From: Streptomyces eurocidicus
GTDB lineage: Bacteria; Actinomycetota; Actinomycetes; Streptomycetales; Streptomycetaceae
Assembly: GCF_002891295.1 (NCBI RefSeq)
Contig: NZ_LGUI01000007.1
Span: 1-64,000 of the forward strand
DNA length: 64,000 nucleotides
Direction of reading: 5' to 3'
This document shows, in pieces, positions 38,128-47,431 of the stretch. Position 1 is the first letter of the stretch. Every line of letters starts with the position of its first letter. A model generated the notes under the pieces. That model worked only from the letters and a program-made list of their open reading frames with translations. It was not told where the DNA came from and did no database searches. Made by a program: the position numbers and the translations under genes.

Positions 38128-39900
38128 ATGGTTGAGCGCGCCAAGGTTATTGCCCTTTTCCCGGGCCAGGGTGCATTCGACGGCGCGGCACTTGCCGCCG
38201 CCTATCGGGACCACCCGCAGATCAAGCGGGTTTTCGAGGAGATCGACACGGTCAGCCGGGAATTCTTCTCCCGGGACCTCAGCAAGGTGCTTTTCGGCGA
38301 TGTCGCGCCGGAGATGGAGAAGCTGCTCGCGGACGACGCCTGGGTGTCGCAGCTCGCGATCTACGGCAGCAGCCTCGCGGCCTGGCAGGTGCTGACCGAC
38401 GGCGGCGCGGAGGCCGACGTCCTGGTCGGTCACAGCCTGGGGGAGATCGCGGCCCTCGTCGCCGCGCAGGCGTTCTCCGTGGCGGACGGCGCCCGCATCG
38501 TCGCCCACCGGGTGCAGGTCATCGAGCGCCAGGGCCTCGCGCCGGGCCGGATGGCCGCGCTGAGCGCCGACGGCGACCGGGTGCGCGCCCTGATCGACCT
38601 CATCGGCGACGAGCTGCTGAGCGTCGCCACCGAGAACCACGACACCCAGACCGTGGTGAGCGGCCCGCGGGAGGCCATGGAGAAGGCCCTGGCCGTCTCC
38701 AAGCAGCTGGGCATCTCCACGGCGAACATCAACTCGCCGTTCCCCTTCCACACCCCGATCCTCGCGCCGGCCGTGCCGGTCTTCGCCGGCCTGGTCGGCG
38801 GGCTCGACCAGCGCCCGCTGCGGACGCCGGTCTACTCCCCGGTGCTCGGCCGCTACTACGAGCCCGACGACGCCCTCGGCGAGCTGCTGGCCGAGCACTT
38901 CGTCAAGCCCGTGCGGTTCAGCACCGCCGTGCGCCACCTGCACGGGGAGGGCCGCGAGCCGCGCTTCGTCGAGGTCGGCGGCAAGGCCGTGCTGACCAAG
39001 CTGGTCGGCAAGGTCCTCGGGTCCGGCGCCCGGCCGGCCACCTGGTCCACGCTGAGCCTGGACGGCGCCGGGAAGCTGGGCCTCACCACCGCGCTCGCGG
39101 AGCTCGGCACCCCCGCGAAGCTGGACGACGGCAAGGCGAAGACCCTCGCCGCCGTCTTCGCCCCCGACGCCGGGCAGGCGGAGTTCGCCGAGTTCTGGGC
39201 CGCGTTCGGCGGCCGGATCGTCGGGTTCGGCCAGGAGCGGCTGGCGGAGTTCCGGGCCGGGCGCGCCGGGAGCGGGGACCGGCCCGCGGTCACGGCGGCC
39301 CCTCGGGCCGGCGTCGAGCGCGGTGACGTCGCCGATGCGATTCGTTCCATTTACGCGGCCGCGTTGGAGTACCCGGAAGAGGTCTTCACGGAGGACGTGT
39401 TGTTGGAGGCCGAGTTGGGTGTGGACTCGGTGAAGCAGGTGGAGTTGTTGACGCGGGTGTCGGAGCACTACGGGCTGCCGCCGCGTGACACGGGTTTCCG
39501 TCTTGTGGAGATCGACACCATGGCCAAGGTCGTCGACTTCTTCGTCGCCAACCTTGGTGACGGAGCCACGGAACTCGACGTTCCGGAGGAAAAGGCGGTG
39601 CCGGAACTTCCCGCCGAACAGACCGGTGTCGAGCGCGGTGACGTCGCTGATGCGATTCGTTCCATTTACGCGGCCGCGTTGGAGTACCCGGAAGAGGTCT
39701 TCACGGAGGACGTGTTGTTGGAGGCCGAGTTGGGTGTGGACTCGGTGAAGCAGGTGGAGTTGTTGACGCGGGTGTCGGAGCACTACGGGCTGCCGCCGCG
39801 TGACACGGGTTTCCGTCTTGTGGAGATCGACACCATGGCCAAGGTCGTCGACTTCTTCGTCGCCAACCTGGAATCCGGCGCGGTCCCCGTGGCCGCCTGA
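38128..39900 (+). CDS. Acyltransferase-ACP-ACP protein of a PUFA-synthase-like system
   Basis: The protein is 590 aa from ATG 38128, with GAGGGAG about 10 nt upstream. Residues ~5-310 form an acyltransferase domain: IALFPGQGAF, nucleophile motif GHSLG with Ser103, QGLAPGRM, and a PFPFH motif at the position where malonyl-specific ATs have HAFH. Two acyl carrier domains follow (~395-480 and ~500-585), with LGVDSVKQVELL motifs placing the phosphopantetheine Ser at 434 and 539. This motif is the PUFA-synthase type (LGxDSIKxVE). No KS is present, so the condensing domain must be that of the next protein. The ACP repeats are almost identical at DNA level. The next gene begins 100 bases downstream. 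Confidence 0.9.
   Translation: MVERAKVIALFPGQGAFDGAALAAAYRDHPQIKRVFEEIDTVSREFFSRDLSKVLFGDVAPEMEKLLADDAWVSQLAIYGSSLAAWQVLTDGGAEADVLVGHSLGEIAALVAAQAFSVADGARIVAHRVQVIERQGLAPGRMAALSADGDRVRALIDLIGDELLSVATENHDTQTVVSGPREAMEKALAVSKQLGISTANINSPFPFHTPILAPAVPVFAGLVGGLDQRPLRTPVYSPVLGRYYEPDDALGELLAEHFVKPVRFSTAVRHLHGEGREPRFVEVGGKAVLTKLVGKVLGSGARPATWSTLSLDGAGKLGLTTALAELGTPAKLDDGKAKTLAAVFAPDAGQAEFAEFWAAFGGRIVGFGQERLAEFRAGRAGSGDRPAVTAAPRAGVERGDVADAIRSIYAAALEYPEEVFTEDVLLEAELGVDSVKQVELLTRVSEHYGLPPRDTGFRLVEIDTMAKVVDFFVANLGDGATELDVPEEKAVPELPAEQTGVERGDVADAIRSIYAAALEYPEEVFTEDVLLEAELGVDSVKQVELLTRVSEHYGLPPRDTGFRLVEIDTMAKVVDFFVANLESGAVPVAA
39310..39873 (+). repeat. Near-perfect direct repeat encoding the tandem ACPs
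   Basis: Bases 39310-39558 and 39625-39873 (offset exactly 315) are almost identical, with only two differences seen near the start and one at the end. Both copies share unusual TTG-rich codons, so recent duplication or ongoing gene conversion is likely. Confidence 0.9.
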
Positions 39901-40000
39901 GCCACCCCGCGGACCACCACGCATCCCACCGCCGGCCCGGGGCGCCCACAGCGGCGCCCCGGGGCCCGGCAGGCCATGTAGAAGGGCGAGGAGTACGTTC

Positions 40001-43000
40001 GTGCAAGATCTCAAGGGCAAGCTGGCGCTGGTCACCGGTGGTGCCAGGAACGTGGGCAAGGCAGTGTCGAAGGCACTCGCCGCCCGCGGCGCACACGTCA
40101 TCATCAACTACTTCCATTCCGCCGACGAGGCCAAGCGCACCAAGGCCGAGCTGGAGGCCGCCGGCGGTCAGGTGACGCTCATCCGCGCCTCCGTCGCCCG
40201 CCAGGAGCAGGTCGACCGGATGTTCGCCGAGATCGACGAGCGCTTCGGCGGTCTGGACATCCTGGTGAACAACGCCGCCAACGGCGCCCTGGTGCCGGTG
40301 GACGAGATCACCGACGAGCTCCTCGACCGGGCCATCGACACCAACTACAAGGGCGGCCTCCGGGTCTCCCGGGCGGCCGCGCCGCTGATGGCCCGCCGGG
40401 GCGGCGGCTCCATCGTCACGGTCTCCGCGCTGGGCAGCTCCCAGATGGTGATGGCCAACTACCTCGCCTGCGCCCCCGCCAAGGCGGCCGCCGAGGCGGT
40501 CACCCGCTATCTCGCCGTGGAGTTCGCGCCGCTCAACATCCGGGTGAACACCGCCTCCGCCGCGATGCTGGTCAGCGAGGTCGCCGACGCCTTCCCGCGC
40601 GCCGACGAGATGCAGCGGGCGATCGTCGACGCCACCCCGCTGGGCCGGCTCGGCACCGCCGAGGACTTCGCCGAGGTCGTCACCTTCCTCGCCTCCGACG
40701 CCTCGCGCTGGATCACCGGCCAGACCGTCCTCGCGGACGGCGGCCTCACCCTGGGCGCCACGCTCCTCTCGCCCCCCGCCCTCACAGACCCCGCCGCGTC
40801 GGTCGCCGATGCCCATCCTGCCGACGCGGCGGTCACTTCCCCGGAGGCCGCCCCGGCCACCGCCCCCGAGGCCGCGCCCGAGGCCGAGCCGGCCGAGGCC
40901 GCCGACGAGCGGGCCCGGGCGGTCGCCGAGGCCGTCGAAGAGCTCTTCGACGACGCGGGCCCGGACGACATCGCCGTCGTCGGCATGGGCATGGCCGTCG
41001 CCGGTGCCAACAGCCCGTCGGAGTTCTGGCAGCTGCGCATCACCGGCGACGAGCTGTTCGTCCCCGTCCCGGAGGACCGCTGGGAGCGCGCCCCCTTCTT
41101 CTCGCCCGACACCGCGGCCGAGGACAAGTCCTACCAGGACACCTGCGTCTTCATCACCGGCTTCGAGCCCGAGGAGGGCTCCCTCGACGGCCTCGGCGAC
41201 GCCGCCGACCACGAGCTGACCACCATGTGGCTGCGCCACTCCCTGGTGCAGGCGCTCGACGGCGTGAAGCACGACGCGGACGACCGCTACTCCTTCCTCG
41301 TCGGCTACACCCCCGACGGCAGCCAGCACCTGGAGGAGGCCGGCGTCATCACCGGCATCCGGCAGCGCGCCGAGGAGATCGTCCAGGACCTGGACGTCCC
41401 CGAGGCCGACCGCGCCAAGGTGCTCGCCCAGATCGAGGAGACCCTGAACGAGCGCTACTGGCGGGGCGGCGACGCGCCCTCCAGGTTCCTGCCGCACCGG
41501 GTCGGCCAGCTCGCCATGGACGGCGTCCTGCCGGGCACCACCGAGCTCCAGATGGTCGACACCGCCTGCTCCTCGTCCCTCTACGCCATCGACATCGGCA
41601 TCAAGGGCCTGCTGATGGGCAAGCACGACATCGCCGTGTGCGGTGGCGCCTTCGCCCTGGCCCCGCGCGGCACGGTGCTCTTCTCCAAGCTCCAGGGCCT
41701 CTCCAAGCGCGGCGCCGTGCACTCCCTGGACGCCGACGCCGACGGTGTGATCTTCGCCGACGGCGCCAGCGTGATCGTCCTCAAGCGGCTGCGCCAGGCG
41801 CAGCGCGACGGCGACCAGGTCCTCGCGGTGCTCAAGGCGTTCGGTTCGTCCTCGGACGGCAAGGGCAAGGCCATCTACGCCCCCAACGCCGCAGGTCAGG
41901 ACCTCGCCGTGCAGCGGGCGCTGGACGGCGACGTCTCCGCGCAGGACGTGGACTGGATCATCGCCCACGCCACCGGCACCCCCGCCGGCGACCTCGCCGA
42001 GTTCACTACCCTCCGGGGCCACTTCGGCACCGAGCGCACCAGCTATGTGACCTCCAACAAGTCGCTGATCGGGCACACCGGCTGGGCGGCGGGCGTCGTC
42101 TCCGTCATCGAGGCGATCCTGGGCATGGAGCACGGGACCATCCCGCACCAGTACCGCTTCAACGCCCCGAACCCGGACTTCCACCTGGAGGACTCCAAGC
42201 TGGAGATCCCCACCGAGTCGGTCTCCTGGCCGGCCGAGGAAGGGAAGGTCCGCTCCGCCGCGGTCTCCGGCTTCGGCTTCGGCGGCACCAACGCCCATCT
42301 GATCGTGCAGGAGCACCGCGCCGACGAGGCCCCGGGCGCCCGGGCGGCGGGCCCGCTCACCCCGCCCACCGACGAGCGGATCGCCGTCGTGGCCTGGTCC
42401 GCGCACGTCCCCGGGCTGGACTCGCGCGAGTCCGTCCGCAGCTGGCTCACCGACGGCGGCGCGGCGGCGGAGAGCAGCTTCGGCGAGTTCTACCCGGCGC
42501 CTTCGTTCAACAAGGTCCGGCTGCCTCCGAAGACGGTGCGCGCCATCGACCGCTGCCAGCTGATGATCCTGGAGTGCGCGCACGACCTGCGCGACCAGTT
42601 CACGGACTTCTGGGAGGAGCACAGCCGCACCACGGGTGTGTTCGTCGGCAACATGGGCCCGACCCGCGCGGCCATGCTCTACGCCAACCGCTGCTACCTC
42701 GACGACATCGCCCACGCCCTCCGGCAGAAGGCGGACGGGGCGGCCCCGGGCGCGCTGGACGAGGTGATCGACCGGCTGCGGGAGCGGGTGCGCGGCCAGA
42801 TACCCCCGTCCAACGAGGACTCCTTCCCGGGCATGATGCCCAACGTCATCTCCGCCCGGGTCGCCAACTACTTCGACCTCAAGGGCCCGAACATCACGCT
42901 CGACTCGGGCTTCTCCTCCGCGCTCACCGCGGTCGAGACCGCCTGCCGCTACCTGCGCAGCGGTGAGCTGGACTTCGCCCTCGCCGGCGGCATCAACGGC

Positions 43001-46000
43001 AACAGCCTGCGCGAGTACCGCACGGTGCTGGCCGACCTGTTCGGCCCGTCCTTCGAGGAGGACAAGGACCTCGCCGAGGGCGCGTTCCTCTTCGGCCTGG
43101 CCACCGAGACGAAGGCCCGCGAGGCCGGGCTGCCGATCCTCGGCTACGTGGACGGGCTGACCGTCGACGGCGGGCGGGCCGCCGGCGCCGACACCATCGA
43201 GTGCGGCGCGGAGACCTACGACCGGTCCCGCTACCTGGGTGCCGCGGGCGGCCTCGCGCTGCTCGACGCCCTGCACCGGCCCGCCGGCCGGGTGGCCATC
43301 ACCTGCGGCCAGGGCGAGGCGACCACCCGGCTCCAGCTGACCGTCACCGGCGCCTACGCCCCGGCGGCCGCGGCCCCCGCCGCCGACGCCGCCCCGGCGC
43401 TCGTCCCCTCGAAGTTCGCCGACTCCGCGGAGTACGCGCCGGGCAGCCCCCTCCAGGTGCGCCGCCGGGTGCCGGTCCTCACCGAGCTGCCCGCGGCGGA
43501 GACCCGGGAGCGGATCCCGTTCCTGCCCCAGGGCGTGGTGGTCCTCACCGACCTGCCGGACCTCGGCGCCAGCCTGCGGCACCTGCCGAAGGACTCGCTG
43601 GTGCTGTCCACCGCCAAGGTGGACGTGACCCGGCCCGGCTGGACCCACCTGGCGGAGGTCACCCCGGAGACGGTCCGCGCCGCCCTGGACGCGCACGGCC
43701 TGCCCGTACGCCACGTCCGGGTCGTCACCGACCTGAACCGCTCGGCCCCGCTGCCCCGGTCGCTGGCCACCGGCAGCTCCACGCTGACCGCGCTGCACGA
43801 CGCGCTGTTCCTCACCCTCCAGGCGCGCTTCGACGACCTGGACACCGAGGGCTCCTCCGTCGTCGGCCTGCTGCTGGGCGCCGTCGCCGACGAGGTGCCG
43901 CACGCCTTCGCCGGCCTGTTCTCCGGCCTGTTCAAGGGCGCCTTCCTGGAGCTGTCCAAGGCCCTGGTGTTCGCCCTGTTCACCGCCGAGGACGGGCCCC
44001 GCAAGGGCGCCCTGCTCGCCGAGGCGGAGACCCGGCTGGCCCGCACCTTCCCGATCGTCTACGAGGACGGCGGCACCCGTAAGGGCTACACGCTCGTCGA
44101 CGAGCCGGTCGAGCTCAGCGGCCCCACCGAGGCCCGGCTGAACCGCGACTCCGTGGTGCTGGCCATGGGCGGCGCCCGCGGCATCACCGCCGAGGTCGTC
44201 AAGAGCCTCGCCGAGCACTTCGGCCCGCGCATCTACCTGGTCGGCAGCAACCCGCTCGACAGCTACCCGGCCGAGGTCTTCGAGGGCGACGACGAGACGT
44301 TCGCCGCCACCCGCCAGGCCCACATCCGCAGGAGCATCGGCGCGGGCAAGAACGTCGCCCAGGCCAACCGCGAGTTCGACCGGATGCTGGACGCCCGCGC
44401 GGCGCGCCGCAACATCGCCGACATGGAGGCGCACAGCGGCGCCGGCCGGGTCACCTACTTCGCCTGCGACGGCCAGGACGGCAAGGCCGTCGAGGCGGTC
44501 GTGGCGAAGGTCCTGGCCGACGGCGCCGGGGTGGACCTGCTGATCAACGCGGCGGGCCGGAACCGCTCGGCGTCCATCAAGGACAAGAACTTCGCGGAGT
44601 TCACCGCCATCCGCGACCTGAAGCTGCGCAGCTACCACAACCTCAAGCGGGCGTTCGGGGCCGACCAGCCCCGTATGTGGTGCAACTTCGGCTCGCTGCT
44701 CGGCTACTTCGGCCAGGTCGGGGAGCCCGACTACGCCTCCGGCAACGACTTCCTGGCGACGGCCGCCACCTACGGCGCCCGGAGCGCGGGACAGAGCGAG
44801 TTCACCATCGGGTGGACGCTCTGGGACGGCACCGGGATGGGCGCCAACGAGCTGACCAAGGCGTACTTCCAGCGCGCCGGCTCGTACAGCCACATGGCGG
44901 TGGCCGAGGGCACCCACCACTTCGTACGGGAGCTGCACGCCCCCTACCGGCACCCCTCCGTGGTGCACCTGGGCACCGCCGAGGAGGCCACGGTCGAGCG
45001 GTTCTACCCCGGCTACCCCAGCGGCACCGGGTCCCCGGCGGCCGGCGGTACGGCCGACCGAGGGTTCTACCTGCGGGAGGTGATATCCGCCGACCGTGAC
45101 GAGGCCGTCTTCGAGTGCGCCTTCGACCTGGAGACGCACGGCTACCTGAACCACCACCTGGTGCGCGAGGCGCCCACCCTGCCGGGCACCTTCGTCACCG
45201 AGATCGCGGGTGAGGCCGCCCGCTTCCTCGCCCCGGACATGCAGGTCTTCGCCTACGAGGACCTGGAGTTCCAGCACTTCCTGCGGGCCTACGACGGGCG
45301 CAAGGACGCCCCGAAGCGGATCACCGCCCGGGTGACCGACCGCACGGAAGAGGTGACCACGGTCGAGGTGCGCATCTCCACCGACGTCGTCTCGCCCAGC
45401 GGGGTGCTGCTGATCAAGGACAAGACGCACTTCACCGCCCGGGTGCTGCTGCGGGCCGGGTTCCCGACCCCGCCGCGCTGGGAGAAGTGGGACGAGTCCG
45501 ACGCCCAGCCGGTCATCGACCCGTACCACGCGCCGGCCTCGCCGGTGACGCTCACCGGGCCGTTCGTCTCCACCACCGACACCCGGCTGACCTCCCAGGG
45601 CAAGCGGGCCACCTACCGGGTGGAGCTGCCCGCGGGCGACCCGGTGTGGTCCCGCTTCACCGCGCCGTCGATCCTCCTCGACGGGCTCGCCCGGACCGGC
45701 GTCCTCAACCTCGTCGACGGGCACCTCGTGCCGATCGCGGCCCCGCTGTCGATCCGCCGGATCGACCTCTACGAGCGGGCCAACGACGCCGAACTGGTCG
45801 AGCGCTACGGCTCGCTGGAGCTCTACGCCACCCCGGCCGGCTTCAACATGCCGGGCAGCGACCCGGACAACCGGTTCGTGGCCGCCACCTCCGAGGGCCG
45901 CGTCGTCGCCCAGATGAAGGACGTCCGGGCGACGGTCATCGGCTACGTCGACCACCTGACCGGGCAGTTCTACTCGCCCGAGAAGGAACCCCTCACCGAG

Positions 46001-46021
46001 CCGGCGACGGCGGTGCGTTGA
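40001..46021 (+). CDS. FabL-like ER - KS - CLF - KR - DH multidomain synthase
   Basis: The protein is 2006 aa. GTG 40001 is chosen because GGCGAGGAG precedes it and the SDR fold begins at once. Domain 1 (~1-255) resembles FabL enoyl-ACP reductase: TGGARNVGKA, then SALGSSQMVMANY with a YX6K active site (Tyr...Lys as YLACAPAK) and a GQTVLADGG end. Domain 2 (~325-780) is an active KS with Cys523 (DTACSSS), His in AHATGTPAGD and His in SLIGHTGWAAG. Domain 3 (~790-1130) is KS-like, but Phe971 (DSGFSSA) replaces the Cys, so it is a chain-length-factor-like partner. Domain 4 (~1380-1670) is a PfaA-type KR (MGGARGITAEVV). Domain 5 (~1690-1990) is a hotdog DH (LNHHLVREAPTLPGT). It lies directly against the P450 start. 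Confidence 0.9.
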   Translation: MQDLKGKLALVTGGARNVGKAVSKALAARGAHVIINYFHSADEAKRTKAELEAAGGQVTLIRASVARQEQVDRMFAEIDERFGGLDILVNNAANGALVPVDEITDELLDRAIDTNYKGGLRVSRAAAPLMARRGGGSIVTVSALGSSQMVMANYLACAPAKAAAEAVTRYLAVEFAPLNIRVNTASAAMLVSEVADAFPRADEMQRAIVDATPLGRLGTAEDFAEVVTFLASDASRWITGQTVLADGGLTLGATLLSPPALTDPAASVADAHPADAAVTSPEAAPATAPEAAPEAEPAEAADERARAVAEAVEELFDDAGPDDIAVVGMGMAVAGANSPSEFWQLRITGDELFVPVPEDRWERAPFFSPDTAAEDKSYQDTCVFITGFEPEEGSLDGLGDAADHELTTMWLRHSLVQALDGVKHDADDRYSFLVGYTPDGSQHLEEAGVITGIRQRAEEIVQDLDVPEADRAKVLAQIEETLNERYWRGGDAPSRFLPHRVGQLAMDGVLPGTTELQMVDTACSSSLYAIDIGIKGLLMGKHDIAVCGGAFALAPRGTVLFSKLQGLSKRGAVHSLDADADGVIFADGASVIVLKRLRQAQRDGDQVLAVLKAFGSSSDGKGKAIYAPNAAGQDLAVQRALDGDVSAQDVDWIIAHATGTPAGDLAEFTTLRGHFGTERTSYVTSNKSLIGHTGWAAGVVSVIEAILGMEHGTIPHQYRFNAPNPDFHLEDSKLEIPTESVSWPAEEGKVRSAAVSGFGFGGTNAHLIVQEHRADEAPGARAAGPLTPPTDERIAVVAWSAHVPGLDSRESVRSWLTDGGAAAESSFGEFYPAPSFNKVRLPPKTVRAIDRCQLMILECAHDLRDQFTDFWEEHSRTTGVFVGNMGPTRAAMLYANRCYLDDIAHALRQKADGAAPGALDEVIDRLRERVRGQIPPSNEDSFPGMMPNVISARVANYFDLKGPNITLDSGFSSALTAVETACRYLRSGELDFALAGGINGNSLREYRTVLADLFGPSFEEDKDLAEGAFLFGLATETKAREAGLPILGYVDGLTVDGGRAAGADTIECGAETYDRSRYLGAAGGLALLDALHRPAGRVAITCGQGEATTRLQLTVTGAYAPAAAAPAADAAPALVPSKFADSAEYAPGSPLQVRRRVPVLTELPAAETRERIPFLPQGVVVLTDLPDLGASLRHLPKDSLVLSTAKVDVTRPGWTHLAEVTPETVRAALDAHGLPVRHVRVVTDLNRSAPLPRSLATGSSTLTALHDALFLTLQARFDDLDTEGSSVVGLLLGAVADEVPHAFAGLFSGLFKGAFLELSKALVFALFTAEDGPRKGALLAEAETRLARTFPIVYEDGGTRKGYTLVDEPVELSGPTEARLNRDSVVLAMGGARGITAEVVKSLAEHFGPRIYLVGSNPLDSYPAEVFEGDDETFAATRQAHIRRSIGAGKNVAQANREFDRMLDARAARRNIADMEAHSGAGRVTYFACDGQDGKAVEAVVAKVLADGAGVDLLINAAGRNRSASIKDKNFAEFTAIRDLKLRSYHNLKRAFGADQPRMWCNFGSLLGYFGQVGEPDYASGNDFLATAATYGARSAGQSEFTIGWTLWDGTGMGANELTKAYFQRAGSYSHMAVAEGTHHFVRELHAPYRHPSVVHLGTAEEATVERFYPGYPSGTGSPAAGGTADRGFYLREVISADRDEAVFECAFDLETHGYLNHHLVREAPTLPGTFVTEIAGEAARFLAPDMQVFAYEDLEFQHFLRAYDGRKDAPKRITARVTDRTEEVTTVEVRISTDVVSPSGVLLIKDKTHFTARVLLRAGFPTPPRWEKWDESDAQPVIDPYHAPASPVTLTGPFVSTTDTRLTSQGKRATYRVELPAGDPVWSRFTAPSILLDGLARTGVLNLVDGHLVPIAAPLSIRRIDLYERANDAELVERYGSLELYATPAGFNMPGSDPDNRFVAATSEGRVVAQMKDVRATVIGYVDHLTGQFYSPEKEPLTEPATAVR

Positions 46022-47431
46022 ATGACGACCAAGGAGAAGTCCGTGCCCGAGACCGGAACCGGCCGGCAGGCGCCCGGCCCCGAAGGCGGCGTGCTGTTCG
46101 GAGCCCTGAGCAGCTTCAAGAAGGACACCCTGAAGCTCCTGATGGAGATGCAGCGGCGGTACGGCGGCATCGTCCGGATGAAGATGGGCCCCTACCTCGT
46201 CCACCAGCTGACCAGCCCCGAGCACGTCAAGCACGTGCTCCAGAACAACAGCTCCAACTACACCCGCGGCAAGTTCTACCGGGGCTTCAACCTCTTCTTC
46301 GGCCGCGGCATGCTCACCACCGACGGCGCCGAGTGGAAGACGCGGCGCGCGGTCAGCCAGCCGTTCTTCAACCGCACCAAGCTGCGCAACCAGTCCGGCG
46401 TCATCACCACGACCGTCGACGAGCTCATCGCCAAGTGGGAGGGCGCGGCGAAGACGGGCGAGGAGATCGACGTCACGGACGACATGATGTGGCTGGCGAT
46501 GGGCGTCCTCGGCCGTATGTTCTACGGCGTCGACCTCCGGGACTACGCCGACCGCCTGATGCCCGCCGTCCGGTTCTCGCTCAAGGCGATGATCCTCACC
46601 GGCGAGGTCAAGCAGATGCTGCCGAAGTGGATCCCCACCAAGTACCAGCGCGACCTCAAGCGGTACCAGGCCGTGCTCAACGGCGTCATGGACGAGATCA
46701 TCGACCTGCACCGGCGGGGCGGGGGCAGCGACGAGAGCGTCGTCGCCGCCCTGCTCGGCGCCACCCACGCGGTCACCGGCAAGCCGTTCACCCAGCAGCA
46801 GATCAGGGCCGAGCTCAAGACCCTGTTCCTGGCCGGGCACGAGACCACGGGCTGCGCCCTGACCTGGACGCTCTACGCCATCTCCAAGAACATCGAGGTC
46901 CGGCGCAAGCTGGAGGCCGAGCTGGAGACCGTGCTCGGCGACCGGGTGCCCACCGCCGAGGACCTGCCGCAGCTCACCTATCTGCGGCAGGTCGTCGACG
47001 AGTCGCTGCGGATGTACCCGCCGATCTGGCTGTTCCCCCGGGACGCGGTGGCCGACGACAACGTCAACGGCTACCACGTCCCGGCCGGCAGCACGGTCCT
47101 GGTGCCCACCTACGCGGCCCACCACAACAAGGAGAGCTGGGAGGACCCGGAGGCGTTCGACCCGGAGCGGTTCTGCCCGGTCTCCGGGAAGAAGAGCGGC
47201 CGCGACCGGTACGACTACTTCCCCTTCGGCGGCGGCGCGCGCAAGTGCATCGGCATGGACCTCGCGCTCCTGGAGATCCAGCTGGCCGTCGCGATGATCA
47301 CCCGCCGCTACCGGCTCAGCCTGGTGGCCGGCCACCCGGTCACCCCGGCCGCGCTGGTCTCGCTCCGCCCGCAGCCCCAGGTCCTGATGACCGTCAGGCA
47401 CAACGACGGACAGCGGGCGGCCGCGGCATGA
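46022..47431 (+). CDS. Cytochrome P450 in the synthase operon
   Basis: The protein is 469 aa. ATG 46022 immediately follows the synthase TGA. It shows the I-helix FLAGHETTGCALTW, ExxR in DESLRMYPPIW, the PERF segment, and the heme loop FPFGGGARKCIGMDLALLE with Cys409. The long C-helix region and the KETLR-like layout place it near fatty-acid/CYP102-CYP4-type P450s rather than CYP107 types, which suits an acyl or polyene substrate. No redox partner is encoded in the window. Its stop overlaps the next start (ATGA), so it is certainly part of the same transcript. Confidence 0.92.
   Translation: MTTKEKSVPETGTGRQAPGPEGGVLFGALSSFKKDTLKLLMEMQRRYGGIVRMKMGPYLVHQLTSPEHVKHVLQNNSSNYTRGKFYRGFNLFFGRGMLTTDGAEWKTRRAVSQPFFNRTKLRNQSGVITTTVDELIAKWEGAAKTGEEIDVTDDMMWLAMGVLGRMFYGVDLRDYADRLMPAVRFSLKAMILTGEVKQMLPKWIPTKYQRDLKRYQAVLNGVMDEIIDLHRRGGGSDESVVAALLGATHAVTGKPFTQQQIRAELKTLFLAGHETTGCALTWTLYAISKNIEVRRKLEAELETVLGDRVPTAEDLPQLTYLRQVVDESLRMYPPIWLFPRDAVADDNVNGYHVPAGSTVLVPTYAAHHNKESWEDPEAFDPERFCPVSGKKSGRDRYDYFPFGGGARKCIGMDLALLEIQLAVAMITRRYRLSLVAGHPVTPAALVSLRPQPQVLMTVRHNDGQRAAAA

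Noticed and set aside
40001..40770. Reading the N-terminal SDR domain of the synthase as a ketoreductase
   Set aside because: The active site is YX6K with an SALGS block, as in FabL enoyl-ACP reductase, not the YX3K of FabG/KR enzymes.
39701..47401. 2566-codon open frame on the minus strand
   Set aside because: It lies antisense to the synthase and P450 genes. Its translation is low-complexity Val/Leu/Gly/Arg with no domain; it is a high-GC shadow frame.
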